64,000 bases of DNA from NCBI RefSeq assembly GCF_001761325.1, contig NZ_CP017478.1, forward strand, positions 1,246,001-1,310,000, read 5' to 3'. The stretch comes from Urechidicola croceus. GTDB lineage: Bacteria > Bacteroidota > Bacteroidia > Flavobacteriales > Flavobacteriaceae. How positions within the stretch are numbered: the stretch's first letter is position 1; each line of letters starts with the position of its first letter. Made by a program: the position numbers and the translations under genes. The notes below the pieces were generated by a model. That model searched no databases, had not been told where the DNA came from, and saw only the letters and a list, made by a program, of their open reading frames with translations. This document shows, piece by piece, positions 35,152-44,197 of the stretch.

Positions 35152-35589
35152 TTACCTTATTTTATCCAGCAGAAAATTTAATGTCTCTGCTTCTTTTTCT
35201 GTTATTTTTTCAATCTCGTTTTCCAATACCTCAATTGGTATTTGATTCACTAATTTTAATCCTTTATCAGTGATATTTACATAAACTACACGTCTGTCAT
35301 TCTCGCACCTTTCACGTTCAATAAAATTCTTTTCACATAATTTATCCATCATTCTAGTTGTATTTGGTGAACGCTCAATCATTCTATCTTTTACTGCATT
35401 TACGGTAATTTTCTTTCCTGCACCTTTTAAAATTCTAAGTACATTGTATTGCTGAGATGAGATATTAAAAGGTTTGAAAAAATCACTTTCCAATGATGAT
35501 AACCAATTGGCAGTATATTTTATATTGATAAATACTTTCATCTTTTCAGATGAAAATTTTGAATTAATATCTTTTGATAAATCTCCCAT
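35152..35589 (-). CDS. MarR family transcriptional regulator
   Basis: The 145-residue winged-helix regulator has ISSQQYNVLRILKGAGKKITVNAVKDRM (helix-turn-helix start), SPNTTRMMDKLCEKNFIERE (recognition helix) and the wing NDRRVVYVNITDKG. MarR proteins bind palindromes as dimers and are released by phenolic or oxidative ligands. It lies between the FMN reductase and the pirin, and a 24-bp palindrome precedes the operon at 36177-36200. Autoregulation is inferred. Confidence 0.92.
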   Translation of the reverse strand: MGDLSKDINSKFSSEKMKVFINIKYTANWLSSLESDFFKPFNISSQQYNVLRILKGAGKKITVNAVKDRMIERSPNTTRMMDKLCEKNFIERERCENDRRVVYVNITDKGLKLVNQIPIEVLENEIEKITEKEAETLNFLLDKIR

Positions 35590-35598
35590 ATTTTAATT

Positions 35599-36129
35599 TT
35601 AAATTTCTTTTTGGAAAACTTCAACCATGTTTTTGATTTCAGAATTTAAATCAGAATTAATTACTTTTCCGTCATTAAAGTTATCATAAAAATTAGGGAA
35701 AGCCAAACTTCCCACTATTGTTGCTCCCATATATGGAAACCTTCCTTTTGCTATATCCAACATAGTTGATCCACCTCTCTCTCCTGGAGAAGAAGAAGTT
35801 AAAATCATTGGCTTGTTACGCCAAACTTGATTTTCAATTCTACTTAGCCAATCATACACATTTTTAAACGCAACAGAGTAAGAGCCATTATGCTCAGCAA
35901 GTGTTACAACGAAACCATCTGCTTTGTCAAAAATTTCATTTAATATATGTGCTTCATCTGGAATACCTACTTCACTTTCAATATCTACAGAATATAATGG
36001 CAATTCATAATCATTTAGATCTATATTTATTACTTGAACCTCATCAACTAAACTACCAATATACTCTGCCAATTGCTTTGTTATAGATTTTTTACTATTA
36101 CTTCCTCCTATTGTTAAAACTGTCTTCAT
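35599..36129 (-). CDS. NADPH-dependent FMN reductase family protein
   Basis: The flavodoxin-fold protein (176 residues from ATG 36129) starts MKTVLTIGGSNSKKSITKQLAEY, where GSNSKKS is the FMN phosphate loop. LAEHNGSYSVAFKNVYDWLSR and SSPGERGGSTM complete the family pattern. It reduces FMN or quinones with NAD(P)H. A frame extension to 36159 would start within the promoter -7 box, so I reject it. It is the first gene of the operon with MarR and pirin. Confidence 0.9.
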   Translation of the reverse strand: MKTVLTIGGSNSKKSITKQLAEYIGSLVDEVQVINIDLNDYELPLYSVDIESEVGIPDEAHILNEIFDKADGFVVTLAEHNGSYSVAFKNVYDWLSRIENQVWRNKPMILTSSSPGERGGSTMLDIAKGRFPYMGATIVGSLAFPNFYDNFNDGKVINSDLNSEIKNMVEVFQKEI

Positions 36130-36150
36130 TTCTATAATTCTTAATATTTT

Positions 36151-36200
36151 ATTGTACAAATATACAATTTATTTTTAAATATATTCCTAGGGATATATTT
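36151..36200 (-). promoter_or_regulatory. Promoter and two palindromic operators of the FMN reductase-MarR-pirin operon
   Basis: On the minus strand TATATTTG (36164-36157) is a full -7 box, 27 bp before the start codon. A 24-bp palindrome with one mismatched pair (36177-36200, centre CCTAGG) covers the -33 region. A second inverted repeat, ATTGTA-N6-TACAAT (36151-36168), spans the -7 box. Both placements fit repression, most simply by the MarR protein encoded in the operon. Confidence 0.65.
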
Positions 36201-36270
36201 ACATGGTATATAATTAACAATTATTTAACTGCATTTCGTACTTTAGCAATTTAAAATTGACTTTGTATTA

Positions 36271-37899
36271 ATGGATATTAACTTCAACAAAAACGAGGAT
36301 TTCAACAAACTTCAAGTTTCAGATTTGAAACGAAAATTACTTAAAGTGTATAAAGGTGGTGGTGAAAAAAGGATTGAAAAATTACACGCCAAAGGGAAAT
36401 TAACGGCTAGAGAGCGTATTGAATATTTATTAGATTCTGATGAAAAATCTATAGAAATAGGTGCATTTGCTGGTCATGGAATGTACGAAGAACATGGAGG
36501 ATGCCCATCTGGAGGTGTTATTGTTAAAATTGGATACATCAGAGGTCGACAATGTATTGTCGTTGCAAATGACGCAACTGTTAAGGCTGGCGCATGGTTT
36601 CCAATTACAGGGAAAAAAAATTTAAGAGCTCAAGAAATTTCTATTGAAAATAAATTACCAATCATATACCTAGTTGATAGTGCTGGTGTTTATCTTCCAA
36701 TGCAAGATGAAATTTTTCCTGACAAAGAACATTTTGGGCGTATTTTCAGGAACAATGCGGTTATGAGTAGTATGGGAATTACTCAGATTTCTGCCGTTAT
36801 GGGAAGTTGCGTTGCTGGTGGTGCTTATCTACCAATCATGAGTGATGAAGCAATAATAGTAGATAAAACTGCTAGTATTTTCTTAGCAGGAAGTTATCTA
36901 GTTAAAGCTGCAATTGGAGAAAGTATTGATAATGAAACTCTCGGAGGTGCAACTACACACTCCGAAATAAGTGGAGTTACAGACTATAAAGCTAAAGACG
37001 ATAAAGATGCTCTAGATAAAATAAAAAATATTGTAAGTAAAATAGGTGAATCAAGTAAAACTGGGTTTAATAGAATTGAAGCATCTATTCCAACAGAAAA
37101 ACCAGAAGAAATTTATGGTATTTTACCAAAATTAAGAACTGATCAATATGATATGAAAGAGATTATCAAGCGATTGGTTGATAATTCTGAATTTGAAGAA
37201 TATAAAGAAGGTTATGGTAAAACAATTATTTGTGCATATGCTCGAATAGATGGCTGGGCAGTAGGAATTGTTGCAAATCAGCGAAAAGTAGTAAAAAATG
37301 CTAAAAAGGAAATGCAATTTGGAGGCGTTATTTATTCTGACTCTGCCGACAAAGCCACTAGATTTATTGCTAATTGTAATCAAAAGAAAATTCCATTAGT
37401 TTTTCTACAAGATGTAACTGGCTTTATGGTTGGTAGTAAATCAGAACACGGTGGAATTATTAAGGATGGTGCTAAAATGGTAAATGCAGTGAGTAATTCA
37501 GTGGTACCAAAATTTACTGTGGTTATTGGTAACTCTTATGGTGCTGGTAATTATGCAATGTGTGGTAAAGCATATGACCCAAGACTTATTTTTGCTTGGC
37601 CATCAGCAAGACTTGCAGTTATGGGAGGATCACAAGCAGCAAAAGTTTTATTACAAATTGAAACTGCTACTTTAAAAAAGAAAGGTGAAGAAATTTCTGA
37701 AGAGAAAGAACAAGAAATTTTAAAGACAATTGAAGATCGTTATGATAGTCAAACATCTCCTTATTATGCTGCAGCGCGCATTTGGACAGATGCTATAATA
37801 GATCCGTTAAATACTAGGACTTGGTTGAGCATGGGTATTGAAGCCGCAAATAACGCTCCTATTAAAAAACAATTCAATTTAGGAGTTATTCAAACATAA
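36271..37899 (+). CDS. Acyl-CoA carboxylase, carboxyltransferase (beta) subunit
   Basis: The 542-residue biotin-dependent carboxyltransferase has two crotonase-like halves. GKLTARERIEYLLD at the start, then IIYLVDSAGVYLPMQDEIFP, CVAGGAYLPIMSDEAIIV, and in the second half FLQDVTGFMVGSKSEHGGIIKDGAKM and GNSYGAGNYAMCGKAYDPRLIFAWPSA. The SAGVYLPMQ..FP pattern is closest to methylcrotonyl-CoA carboxylase beta, as in leucine breakdown, but propionyl-CoA cannot be excluded. The partner alpha subunit is not in this window. It diverges from the FMN reductase operon. Confidence 0.9.
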   Translation: MDINFNKNEDFNKLQVSDLKRKLLKVYKGGGEKRIEKLHAKGKLTARERIEYLLDSDEKSIEIGAFAGHGMYEEHGGCPSGGVIVKIGYIRGRQCIVVANDATVKAGAWFPITGKKNLRAQEISIENKLPIIYLVDSAGVYLPMQDEIFPDKEHFGRIFRNNAVMSSMGITQISAVMGSCVAGGAYLPIMSDEAIIVDKTASIFLAGSYLVKAAIGESIDNETLGGATTHSEISGVTDYKAKDDKDALDKIKNIVSKIGESSKTGFNRIEASIPTEKPEEIYGILPKLRTDQYDMKEIIKRLVDNSEFEEYKEGYGKTIICAYARIDGWAVGIVANQRKVVKNAKKEMQFGGVIYSDSADKATRFIANCNQKKIPLVFLQDVTGFMVGSKSEHGGIIKDGAKMVNAVSNSVVPKFTVVIGNSYGAGNYAMCGKAYDPRLIFAWPSARLAVMGGSQAAKVLLQIETATLKKKGEEISEEKEQEILKTIEDRYDSQTSPYYAAARIWTDAIIDPLNTRTWLSMGIEAANNAPIKKQFNLGVIQT

Positions 37900-37936
37900 T
37901 TTTGGTTATTTATCTTGAAGGAATTATCTTGCCTAG

Positions 37937-38818
37937 ATGAAAAAGAAAACTTTTACCTTATTATTCGCTTTTATAGTCAGTTATGGATATTCTCAAAAGC
38001 ATGAACATACAATAGATACTATTGTAAAAAATTATATACCTCTCAAACTTTACAAACGAAGTTTTACTGAAAAATTAACAAAAAAAGATTCTTTAAATTT
38101 TAAGTTTAAAGACAATGACACTTTAGTCTTAGTTGATAATTTCATCCCAAAAGGAGTCTATGTACCTTATGAATTTAAAGATTCAATTTTTTTAAACCAC
38201 TATAAAAAAATCGCTTTTAACCATAAGAAAAATAAATTTTCATATGATACTAAGATGAAATATTGGAAAGATGATATTAAAATTTTCTTTTCAAAAAGTA
38301 TTTCTAAAAATGATAAAAAACAATTAATGAGACTTGCCTCAGAATTAAGTTCAAAAGTTGATTCATTAAATATTTATCAAGTTAGAAAATTAGAAGATTC
38401 AAATTTCACTATTTATAATAAGGGAGATTATGAATATGAAACTAGAATGGGAAATTATAGTAAATCTTATTACTACATACATTGGAATGGTAAAAGTCAA
38501 ATATATAAAGGTAATATTCGATTAGTAAATGAAAATCAATTTAGCGATGACGAATCAATAATGAAATTGAAAAGGCTATTTATTCAGGCTTTAGGACATT
38601 TCAAACTTAATAACGATTTAGAATGTGAAAATTATTTTGCAAATTGTGATACAAATAAAAAGTTTCTTACAGAATTAGATTTAGAAATATTAAAATACCA
38701 CTATTCTTATGGAATATGTAAAGGAACAGATTTAGCAACTTTTGTAGAACAACATATCATTGCAAAAGAAGCATTAAAAGAGCACAATCATCGAATAAAT
38801 TTTGCTCATGTTGAATAA
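37937..38818 (+). CDS. Exported protein of unknown function
   Basis: The 293-residue protein has a signal peptide (MKKKTFTLLFAFIVSYGYSQ). The body is lysine- and aromatic-rich. The region SIMKLKRLFIQALGHFKLNN...TELDLEILKYHYSYGICKGTDLATFVEQH faintly resembles DUF2927 putative secreted peptidases, with an acidic and a YxxGxxxGT-like motif, but without the His motif I would expect. I do not assign a function. It follows the carboxylase gene by 37 bp with no terminator seen. Confidence 0.65.
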   Translation: MKKKTFTLLFAFIVSYGYSQKHEHTIDTIVKNYIPLKLYKRSFTEKLTKKDSLNFKFKDNDTLVLVDNFIPKGVYVPYEFKDSIFLNHYKKIAFNHKKNKFSYDTKMKYWKDDIKIFFSKSISKNDKKQLMRLASELSSKVDSLNIYQVRKLEDSNFTIYNKGDYEYETRMGNYSKSYYYIHWNGKSQIYKGNIRLVNENQFSDDESIMKLKRLFIQALGHFKLNNDLECENYFANCDTNKKFLTELDLEILKYHYSYGICKGTDLATFVEQHIIAKEALKEHNHRINFAHVE

Positions 38819-39040
38819 AAATAATTAAATCAAACAAACTGAAAAAATAAGACCCAATTGAAATCATATAAATTCTACTATAAAACAAAAGCAAACCAAT
38901 AACAAATAATCGTACTTGTTTGAATATAAAAATAATTAATAACTCTCACATCAAAAAACAGTCTATTTTGTGTGTTATTCAAGTATATATTTTTCTATTT
39001 GTATTCAAGAATATATATTAGCTACTAAATATCAAATTAA

Positions 39041-39682
39041 ATGAAAAAAATAGTAATAATCCTTTTTTTATTAATATCAATTTCAAGTTTTGCCCAAAAG
39101 CAAAAAGCAACTTTATACTTTAAAGATGGGACTACCAAAACTGGATTAGCAAAATTTACGACCTTTGAAGAAAAAATAAAATTTAGAAAAAATAGAAACT
39201 CAAAGAAAGTCGTTTATGATTCAAATAAAATAGATAAAATCATAATAAGAGAAAATGATAAAAATATAGAGTATAGATATAAATTTGTTGAAGGAAGAGA
39301 AAGAGCAATCTTACTTGAGCCATTAGTTGAAGGAGAAATCACATTGTATAGAGATTTAAAAGAAGGATATTCACCAGGCGTATCAGTTGGAGGTTATGGT
39401 GGTGGTGGAATGGGAATGGGAATGACTATGGGAGGTGGATATTATTCAATAAGTAATTATTTTGTAGCAAGAGGTAATGAAAAAAAATTACAAAACATGG
39501 GATCTACAGCTTTATTTGGCAAGAACTTCAAAAAAGCCGCAAAAGAATACTTTAAAGATTGTCCATCATTAGTAAAAAAGATAAATGATAAAGAATTTAA
39601 AAAAAGAGATATAGTTGATGTTGTAGAATATTACAACAATAATTGTGCATCAAAAAATGACGAATCAAATAATAACAATTAA
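39041..39682 (+). CDS. Exported protein of unknown function with glycine/methionine-rich segment
   Basis: The 213-residue protein has a signal peptide (MKKIVIILFLLISISSFAQ). A basic beta-rich domain follows (KATLYFKDGTTKTGLAKF), then a Gly/Met-rich loop around 118-135 (GGYGGGGMGMGMTMGGG), then a helical C-terminus with two cysteines and an Asn-rich tail. Family not recognised. The 222 bp upstream hold no gene; they are A/T-rich and carry no promoter I can defend. Confidence 0.7.
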   Translation: MKKIVIILFLLISISSFAQKQKATLYFKDGTTKTGLAKFTTFEEKIKFRKNRNSKKVVYDSNKIDKIIIRENDKNIEYRYKFVEGRERAILLEPLVEGEITLYRDLKEGYSPGVSVGGYGGGGMGMGMTMGGGYYSISNYFVARGNEKKLQNMGSTALFGKNFKKAAKEYFKDCPSLVKKINDKEFKKRDIVDVVEYYNNNCASKNDESNNNN

Positions 39683-39724
39683 TAATTTATAACAAAAAAA
39701 CCAATCGAAAATAAACAGTAAGAA

Positions 39725-40441
39725 ATGGGTAGAGCATTTGAATTTAGGAAAGCAAGAAAGATGAAACGTTGGTCGGCAATGGCAAAAACGTTTACCAGAA
39801 TTGGAAAAGATATTGTAATGGCGGTGAAAGAAGGAGGTCCGAATCCTGATACGAATTCTCGTCTTAGAGCAGTTATCCAAAATGCGAAAGCTGCCAACAT
39901 GCCAAAAGACAATGTTGAACGCGCTATTAAAAAAGCATCAGATAAAGATACTGCAAATTATAAAGAAACACTTTTTGAAGGTTATGCTCCACACGGAATT
40001 GCTATAGTTGTTGAAACAGCTACTGATAACAATAATAGAACAGTAGCTAATGTACGTGCAGCTTTCAACAAATGTGAAGGTAACTTAGGCACATCAGGGT
40101 CAGTAGTTTTTATGTTTGATCACACATGTAATTTTACTGTTAAAAAAGAAGATATTACTGTTGATATGGAAGAATTGGAATTAGAACTAATTGATTTTGA
40201 AGTTGAAGAAATTTTTGATGATGAAGAAGGTGCTATTATCTATGCTCCTTTTGAACAATTTGGTGCTTTACAATCTTATTTTGAAGAAAATAATATTGAA
40301 ATCCTTTCTTCTGGGTTTGAAAGAATTCCAACAACTACAACTAAATTAAACGAAGAACAACAAGCAGATGTTGAAAAACTATTGGAAAAATTAGAAGAGG
40401 ATGATGACGTACAAAATGTTTATCACTCTATGGAAATGTAA
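39725..40441 (+). CDS. YebC/PmpR family protein (TACO1-like)
   Basis: The 238-residue protein begins MGRAFEFRKARKMKRWSAMAKTFTRIGKDI, a Bacteroidetes-type YebC N-terminus. It continues with PNPDTNSRLRAVIQNAKAANMPKDNVERAIKKA and FEGYAPHGIAIVVETATDN. The family was annotated as transcription regulators. Recent work links members to translation of proline-rich stretches on the ribosome. It is followed 16 bp later by a zinc-ribbon gene. Confidence 0.93.
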   Translation: MGRAFEFRKARKMKRWSAMAKTFTRIGKDIVMAVKEGGPNPDTNSRLRAVIQNAKAANMPKDNVERAIKKASDKDTANYKETLFEGYAPHGIAIVVETATDNNNRTVANVRAAFNKCEGNLGTSGSVVFMFDHTCNFTVKKEDITVDMEELELELIDFEVEEIFDDEEGAIIYAPFEQFGALQSYFEENNIEILSSGFERIPTTTTKLNEEQQADVEKLLEKLEEDDDVQNVYHSMEM

Positions 40442-40457
40442 CCAATAACCAACCAAT

Positions 40458-41060
40458 ATGATTTTTTATGGAACTAAAGGCTCTTTAATACACACTGAGC
40501 AAACCCAAAGTGTAAAATGCAATTCTTGCAATCAACAATCGCAACATACTGTAAGTATTTTTGGTAAATATGCTTATATATATTGGATTCCGATTTTCCC
40601 AATTGGTAAAAAAGGAGTCTCAGAATGTAACCATTGTAAAGCAACTTTTGAAAAAAAAGACATGAGCGAGCAGTTAAAACTCGCTTGTCAAAATATAAAT
40701 ACCAATGTTAGAACACCCCTAAAATATTGGAGCGGAATGGCAATTATTGCTGCACTAATAGGATTTGCAATGTATTCTAGTAATCAACATAAAGAAGATG
40801 TTGCTCAATTTATTGAATCTCCATTAGCAGGTGATATAGTTGAATATAAAACAAATGATTTTTTTACTACTTTTAAAATAATGTCAGTTACTTCTGATTC
40901 TATTTTTGTGATTGATAATGACTACGAAATAGAAAGTAAAAGTGCTATTTATAAAATAGATAAAGACGAAAATTATACTACCGAACCGTATTCAATATCA
41001 AGAACTCGTTATAAAGAATTGTTTACAGACAAAACACTCCTAGATATTGATAGAGATTAA
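40458..41060 (+). CDS. Zinc-ribbon membrane protein
   Basis: The 200-residue protein has an N-terminal zinc-ribbon with CNSCNQQS (about 22) and CNHCKATFEKK (about 55), matching the zinc_ribbon_15-like layout with YIYWIPIFPIGKKG between. One membrane segment follows (about 90-107, WSGMAIIAALIGFAMY). The rest faces the other side of the membrane. Function unknown. It ends before a strong bidirectional terminator. Confidence 0.8.
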   Translation: MIFYGTKGSLIHTEQTQSVKCNSCNQQSQHTVSIFGKYAYIYWIPIFPIGKKGVSECNHCKATFEKKDMSEQLKLACQNINTNVRTPLKYWSGMAIIAALIGFAMYSSNQHKEDVAQFIESPLAGDIVEYKTNDFFTTFKIMSVTSDSIFVIDNDYEIESKSAIYKIDKDENYTTEPYSISRTRYKELFTDKTLLDIDRD

Positions 41061-41066
41061 CACCAA

Positions 41067-41098
41067 TAAAAAATCCGCCAATCGGCGGATTTTTTATT
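41067..41098. terminator. Bidirectional terminator between the zinc-ribbon and VWA genes
   Basis: AATCCGCC (41072-41079) and GGCGGATT (41084-41091) pair around AATC, with A-rich and T-rich flanks that give U-tails on both strands. It lies between two convergent genes. Confidence 0.85.
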
Positions 41099-41100
41099 TT

Positions 41101-42912
41101 TTATTTATATGCTTTAACCAACCTTATAAACTCTGCTCTATAGCCTTCCTTATCCTCTCCTCTACCTTTCTCAGCCAATGCTATAACATCATTGAAATCT
41201 GCTTTTTTGATAAATTTTGATTTTCTAATTTTCATTCCAAATAATGATACTGCACTAGCAAAATTAAAATCATCAGATGTTTCATTAATTGCTACTTCAC
41301 TTTCAATCAATGGATATACTATTTCTTTACTTATATTTTCATCTGGATTTTTATAACGAAACTTTACTGTTAACAACTCATTCGAATATGTATCTGCTAC
41401 TTTGGTTTTTGTGTATTTTAATTTGTCAATGTCTTTCAAAAATTTACTTTCAACTCCAACAGGAATTATTTCATACATGGCAGTAACAGTATGTCCACTT
41501 CCCAATTCACCAGCATCTTTGGTGTCATCTTTAAAATCTTCATCATTTAATAATCTATTTTCATAACCAATTAATCGATATGCTTGAACTTTGTTAGGGT
41601 TAAATTCCACTTGAATCTTTACATCTTTGGCAATTGTATATAATGTTCCTCCAAATTCTTTCCCAAGCACTTTATGTGCCTCTTGCATTGTATCAATATA
41701 TGCATGATTACCATTTCCCTTATCTGCCAATGTTTCTGGTTTTGAATCTTTATAATTACCCATTCCAAATCCTAATGCAGTTAAAAATACTCCTGATTTT
41801 CTTTTTTCTTCTATTAATTCTTGCATCGATTTATCACTTGAAGCACCAACATTAAAATCGCCATCAGTTGCTAAAATCACTCTATTATTCCCTCCTTTAA
41901 TAAAATTATCCTCTGCAATTTTATATGCCAATTTAATCCCTTCTCCACCAGCAGTTGAACCTCCTGCACTTAAATTATTTAATGCTTCCATAATTTTTTG
42001 CTTATTGTTTCCACTTGTTGGTTTTAAGACAACTCCTGCAGCACCTGCATAAACGACAATTGATACTTTATCTTTTTCTCTAAGTTGATTTGTCAATAAT
42101 TTAAATGCAGACTTTAATAATGGTAATTTATTTGGAGAATTCATTGAACCCGAAACATCTAATAAAAAAACTAAATTTGATGGTGGAATTTCGTCCATCG
42201 GAATTACTTTTCCTTGTAACCCAATTTTCACTAGTTTGTGCTCTTTATTCCATGCACAAGTTGAATACTCTGTATTAATTGAAAACGGATGCTTATCTTG
42301 TGGCTGTACATAGTCATAATCAAAATAATTAATCATTTCTTCAATTTTAACAGCATCAACTGGAATTTTTTGACTATTATTTATCATCCTTCTTATATTA
42401 CTATACGATGCCTTATCTACATCAATTGAAAAAGTGGATAGTGGTTTTAATTTTGAACTTTTAAATGTATTTTCAGTTATTCCCTTATAAGACTCATTTT
42501 GGGTATAATTATTTGATACTGAAACTCCTGTTGCCATCCCTCTAATTCTTACACTCTTATTTGCAGCTGTATGGCTTCTTCTTTTCCTTTTAGTTCCATA
42601 ACCTACAACAACTACCTCATCTAATTGAGCACTGCTTGATAGGGTAACATTGATAGTGTTTAATTCTCCAATAGTAATTTCTCGATTCTCCATTCCTACA
42701 AATGAATATAAAAGTACATCGCCTAAACTTGCTTTAATTGAATAGTTACCATCAAAATCTGTTGTTGTTCCATTAGTAGTACCTTTAACAATCACATTAA
42801 CACCCGGAAGCGGTCCCGATTCATCTGACACAACGCCTGTTATTATTTTTTCCTGAGCGTTAACTTGCAACATGGTAAATGATACAAATAGAAAAATTTT
42901 AAATAGTTTCAT
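41101..42912 (-). CDS. von Willebrand factor type A protein with SusC-like N-terminal domain
   Basis: The 603-residue exported protein has a signal peptide (to about 20). A carboxypeptidase-regulatory-like domain follows (GVVSDESGPLPGVNVIVKGTTNGTTTDFDGNYSI), ending in DEVVVVGYGTKRKR, the linker seen in SusC/TonB receptors. A YfbK-type N-terminal domain and a VWA domain come next, with the MIDAS motif DVSGSM (about 251) and later TDGDFNVG, then a DUF3520-type C-terminus. No receptor barrel is present. The MIDAS fits metal-dependent protein binding at the cell surface; the ligand is unknown. Confidence 0.87.
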   Translation of the reverse strand: MKLFKIFLFVSFTMLQVNAQEKIITGVVSDESGPLPGVNVIVKGTTNGTTTDFDGNYSIKASLGDVLLYSFVGMENREITIGELNTINVTLSSSAQLDEVVVVGYGTKRKRRSHTAANKSVRIRGMATGVSVSNNYTQNESYKGITENTFKSSKLKPLSTFSIDVDKASYSNIRRMINNSQKIPVDAVKIEEMINYFDYDYVQPQDKHPFSINTEYSTCAWNKEHKLVKIGLQGKVIPMDEIPPSNLVFLLDVSGSMNSPNKLPLLKSAFKLLTNQLREKDKVSIVVYAGAAGVVLKPTSGNNKQKIMEALNNLSAGGSTAGGEGIKLAYKIAEDNFIKGGNNRVILATDGDFNVGASSDKSMQELIEEKRKSGVFLTALGFGMGNYKDSKPETLADKGNGNHAYIDTMQEAHKVLGKEFGGTLYTIAKDVKIQVEFNPNKVQAYRLIGYENRLLNDEDFKDDTKDAGELGSGHTVTAMYEIIPVGVESKFLKDIDKLKYTKTKVADTYSNELLTVKFRYKNPDENISKEIVYPLIESEVAINETSDDFNFASAVSLFGMKIRKSKFIKKADFNDVIALAEKGRGEDKEGYRAEFIRLVKAYK

Positions 42913-43026
42913 AATAATTGATTTATAAGTTTAGTATAAACCTACCTCAATTGGCTATTTTTAAAAATCAAGAATGAGTAAAGTATCCAAAATCAATGGT
43001 GAGAAACACTTTTGAATAAGGAAGAA

Positions 43027-44055
43027 CTAATTAAATATTAATTTCAACGTCTCTTTTCGCTGAATTTTCTTTGTTTCTGTCTCAATAAATGAATCAAGAA
43101 AATAAACTTCTTTTGGCTTTTCATATTTAGAAAGGTTACTAAATGAGTAGTCTTGTTTTTTGCCTTCAACTATTAATATTAATTTTTCACCTAAAGTTTC
43201 ATCAGAAAGTGAAGAAATAAAAAAACGTTCTTTAATAACTGTTGTCAATTTCTCCTCTATTTGCTCTGGAATCAATTTAATTCCACCTGAATTAATAATA
43301 GTATCATAACGTCCCAACCATTTAAACTCTTTGTTAGAAATTATTTTAACCAAATCATTTGTTACTACTTTTTCTGATGAAACTTTTGGGGCATCAATAA
43401 CCAAACAGCCACGCTTATCAGATGAAACTTTGACATTTGGTAGTGTTTGATAGTTTTTAGTTTTTAATTTTTTATTATTAATTGATTTCACAGCAATATG
43501 TGTAACTGTTTCTGTCATACCATAGGTTGCGAAAATTTCTGTAGGTACATCTTGAAGTTTCTCTTGTAAACTTTTTGAAACTTGACCACCACCAACAATT
43601 AATTTTTTGATTTTTTTTAATTCACCTATTGACTTAGCTACTTGCAAAGGTACCATTGCAGCAAAATCATAGATTTTTACGTTGCCCTTTAGTGGGGTTG
43701 AAGTTGGAGAAACAACATCTAGTTTCCATCCTAGAACCAAAGCTCTTACTAACATCATTTTTCCTGCAATATATTCTGGATTCATACACAAAAGTGCTTT
43801 TGTGGTGTTATCTAATTTAAAAAAATATCCAGTTGCTTGAGCAGAATTAATCAAGAATTCCTTTTTAATTTGAATTAATTTTGGAGTACCAGTAGATCCA
43901 GATGTCTTAACAATAACATAGTTTGAATCATTTAACAATTCTTCTAAAAAACTAAAAAGTGAATCTGAAATAGATTTTGAATAAATTAACAATTCTTCTT
44001 TACTTCTAAAAGAAATATCATTCAATTCAAAGTCGCGATGTATCAAAAATTGCAT
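43027..44055 (-). CDS. menE: AMP-forming ligase, probably O-succinylbenzoate-CoA ligase
   Basis: The protein (342 residues from ATG 44055) is an adenylating enzyme with the P-loop KTSGSTGTPK and ATYGMTETVTH, GGGQVSKSLQ, and the hinge region WLGRYDTIINSGGIKLIPEQIE. It is short for the family, as is usual for Bacteroidetes MenE. It activates O-succinylbenzoate with CoA in menaquinone synthesis. An in-frame ATG eight codons upstream (44079) is possible. menC (49083) and menA (55689) on the same strand support the assignment. Confidence 0.85.
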   Translation of the reverse strand: MQFLIHRDFELNDISFRSKEELLIYSKSISDSLFSFLEELLNDSNYVIVKTSGSTGTPKLIQIKKEFLINSAQATGYFFKLDNTTKALLCMNPEYIAGKMMLVRALVLGWKLDVVSPTSTPLKGNVKIYDFAAMVPLQVAKSIGELKKIKKLIVGGGQVSKSLQEKLQDVPTEIFATYGMTETVTHIAVKSINNKKLKTKNYQTLPNVKVSSDKRGCLVIDAPKVSSEKVVTNDLVKIISNKEFKWLGRYDTIINSGGIKLIPEQIEEKLTTVIKERFFISSLSDETLGEKLILIVEGKKQDYSFSNLSKYEKPKEVYFLDSFIETETKKIQRKETLKLIFN

Positions 44056-44197
44056 ATGACAAATTAACAAAATTGGCATAACAATTGTATATTACATTCG
44101 GAAAAAGATAATGAAAACATAAAATTATCTTAATTCAACTACCATTAATTGGTTAACTATGTATTAAACAATATATTTGAAACTTATTTTTTTGAAA

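Noticed and set aside
38819-39040. Gene or RNA in the 222-bp gap between the two exported-protein genes
   Set aside because: No frame, hairpin with T-run or convincing promoter was found; only A/T-rich sequence.
44140-44170. Possible further TTAAC-N4-GTTAA operator before the transglutaminase gene
   Set aside because: The sequence TTAATTGGTTAAC has the wrong spacing and half-site, so it is not a member.
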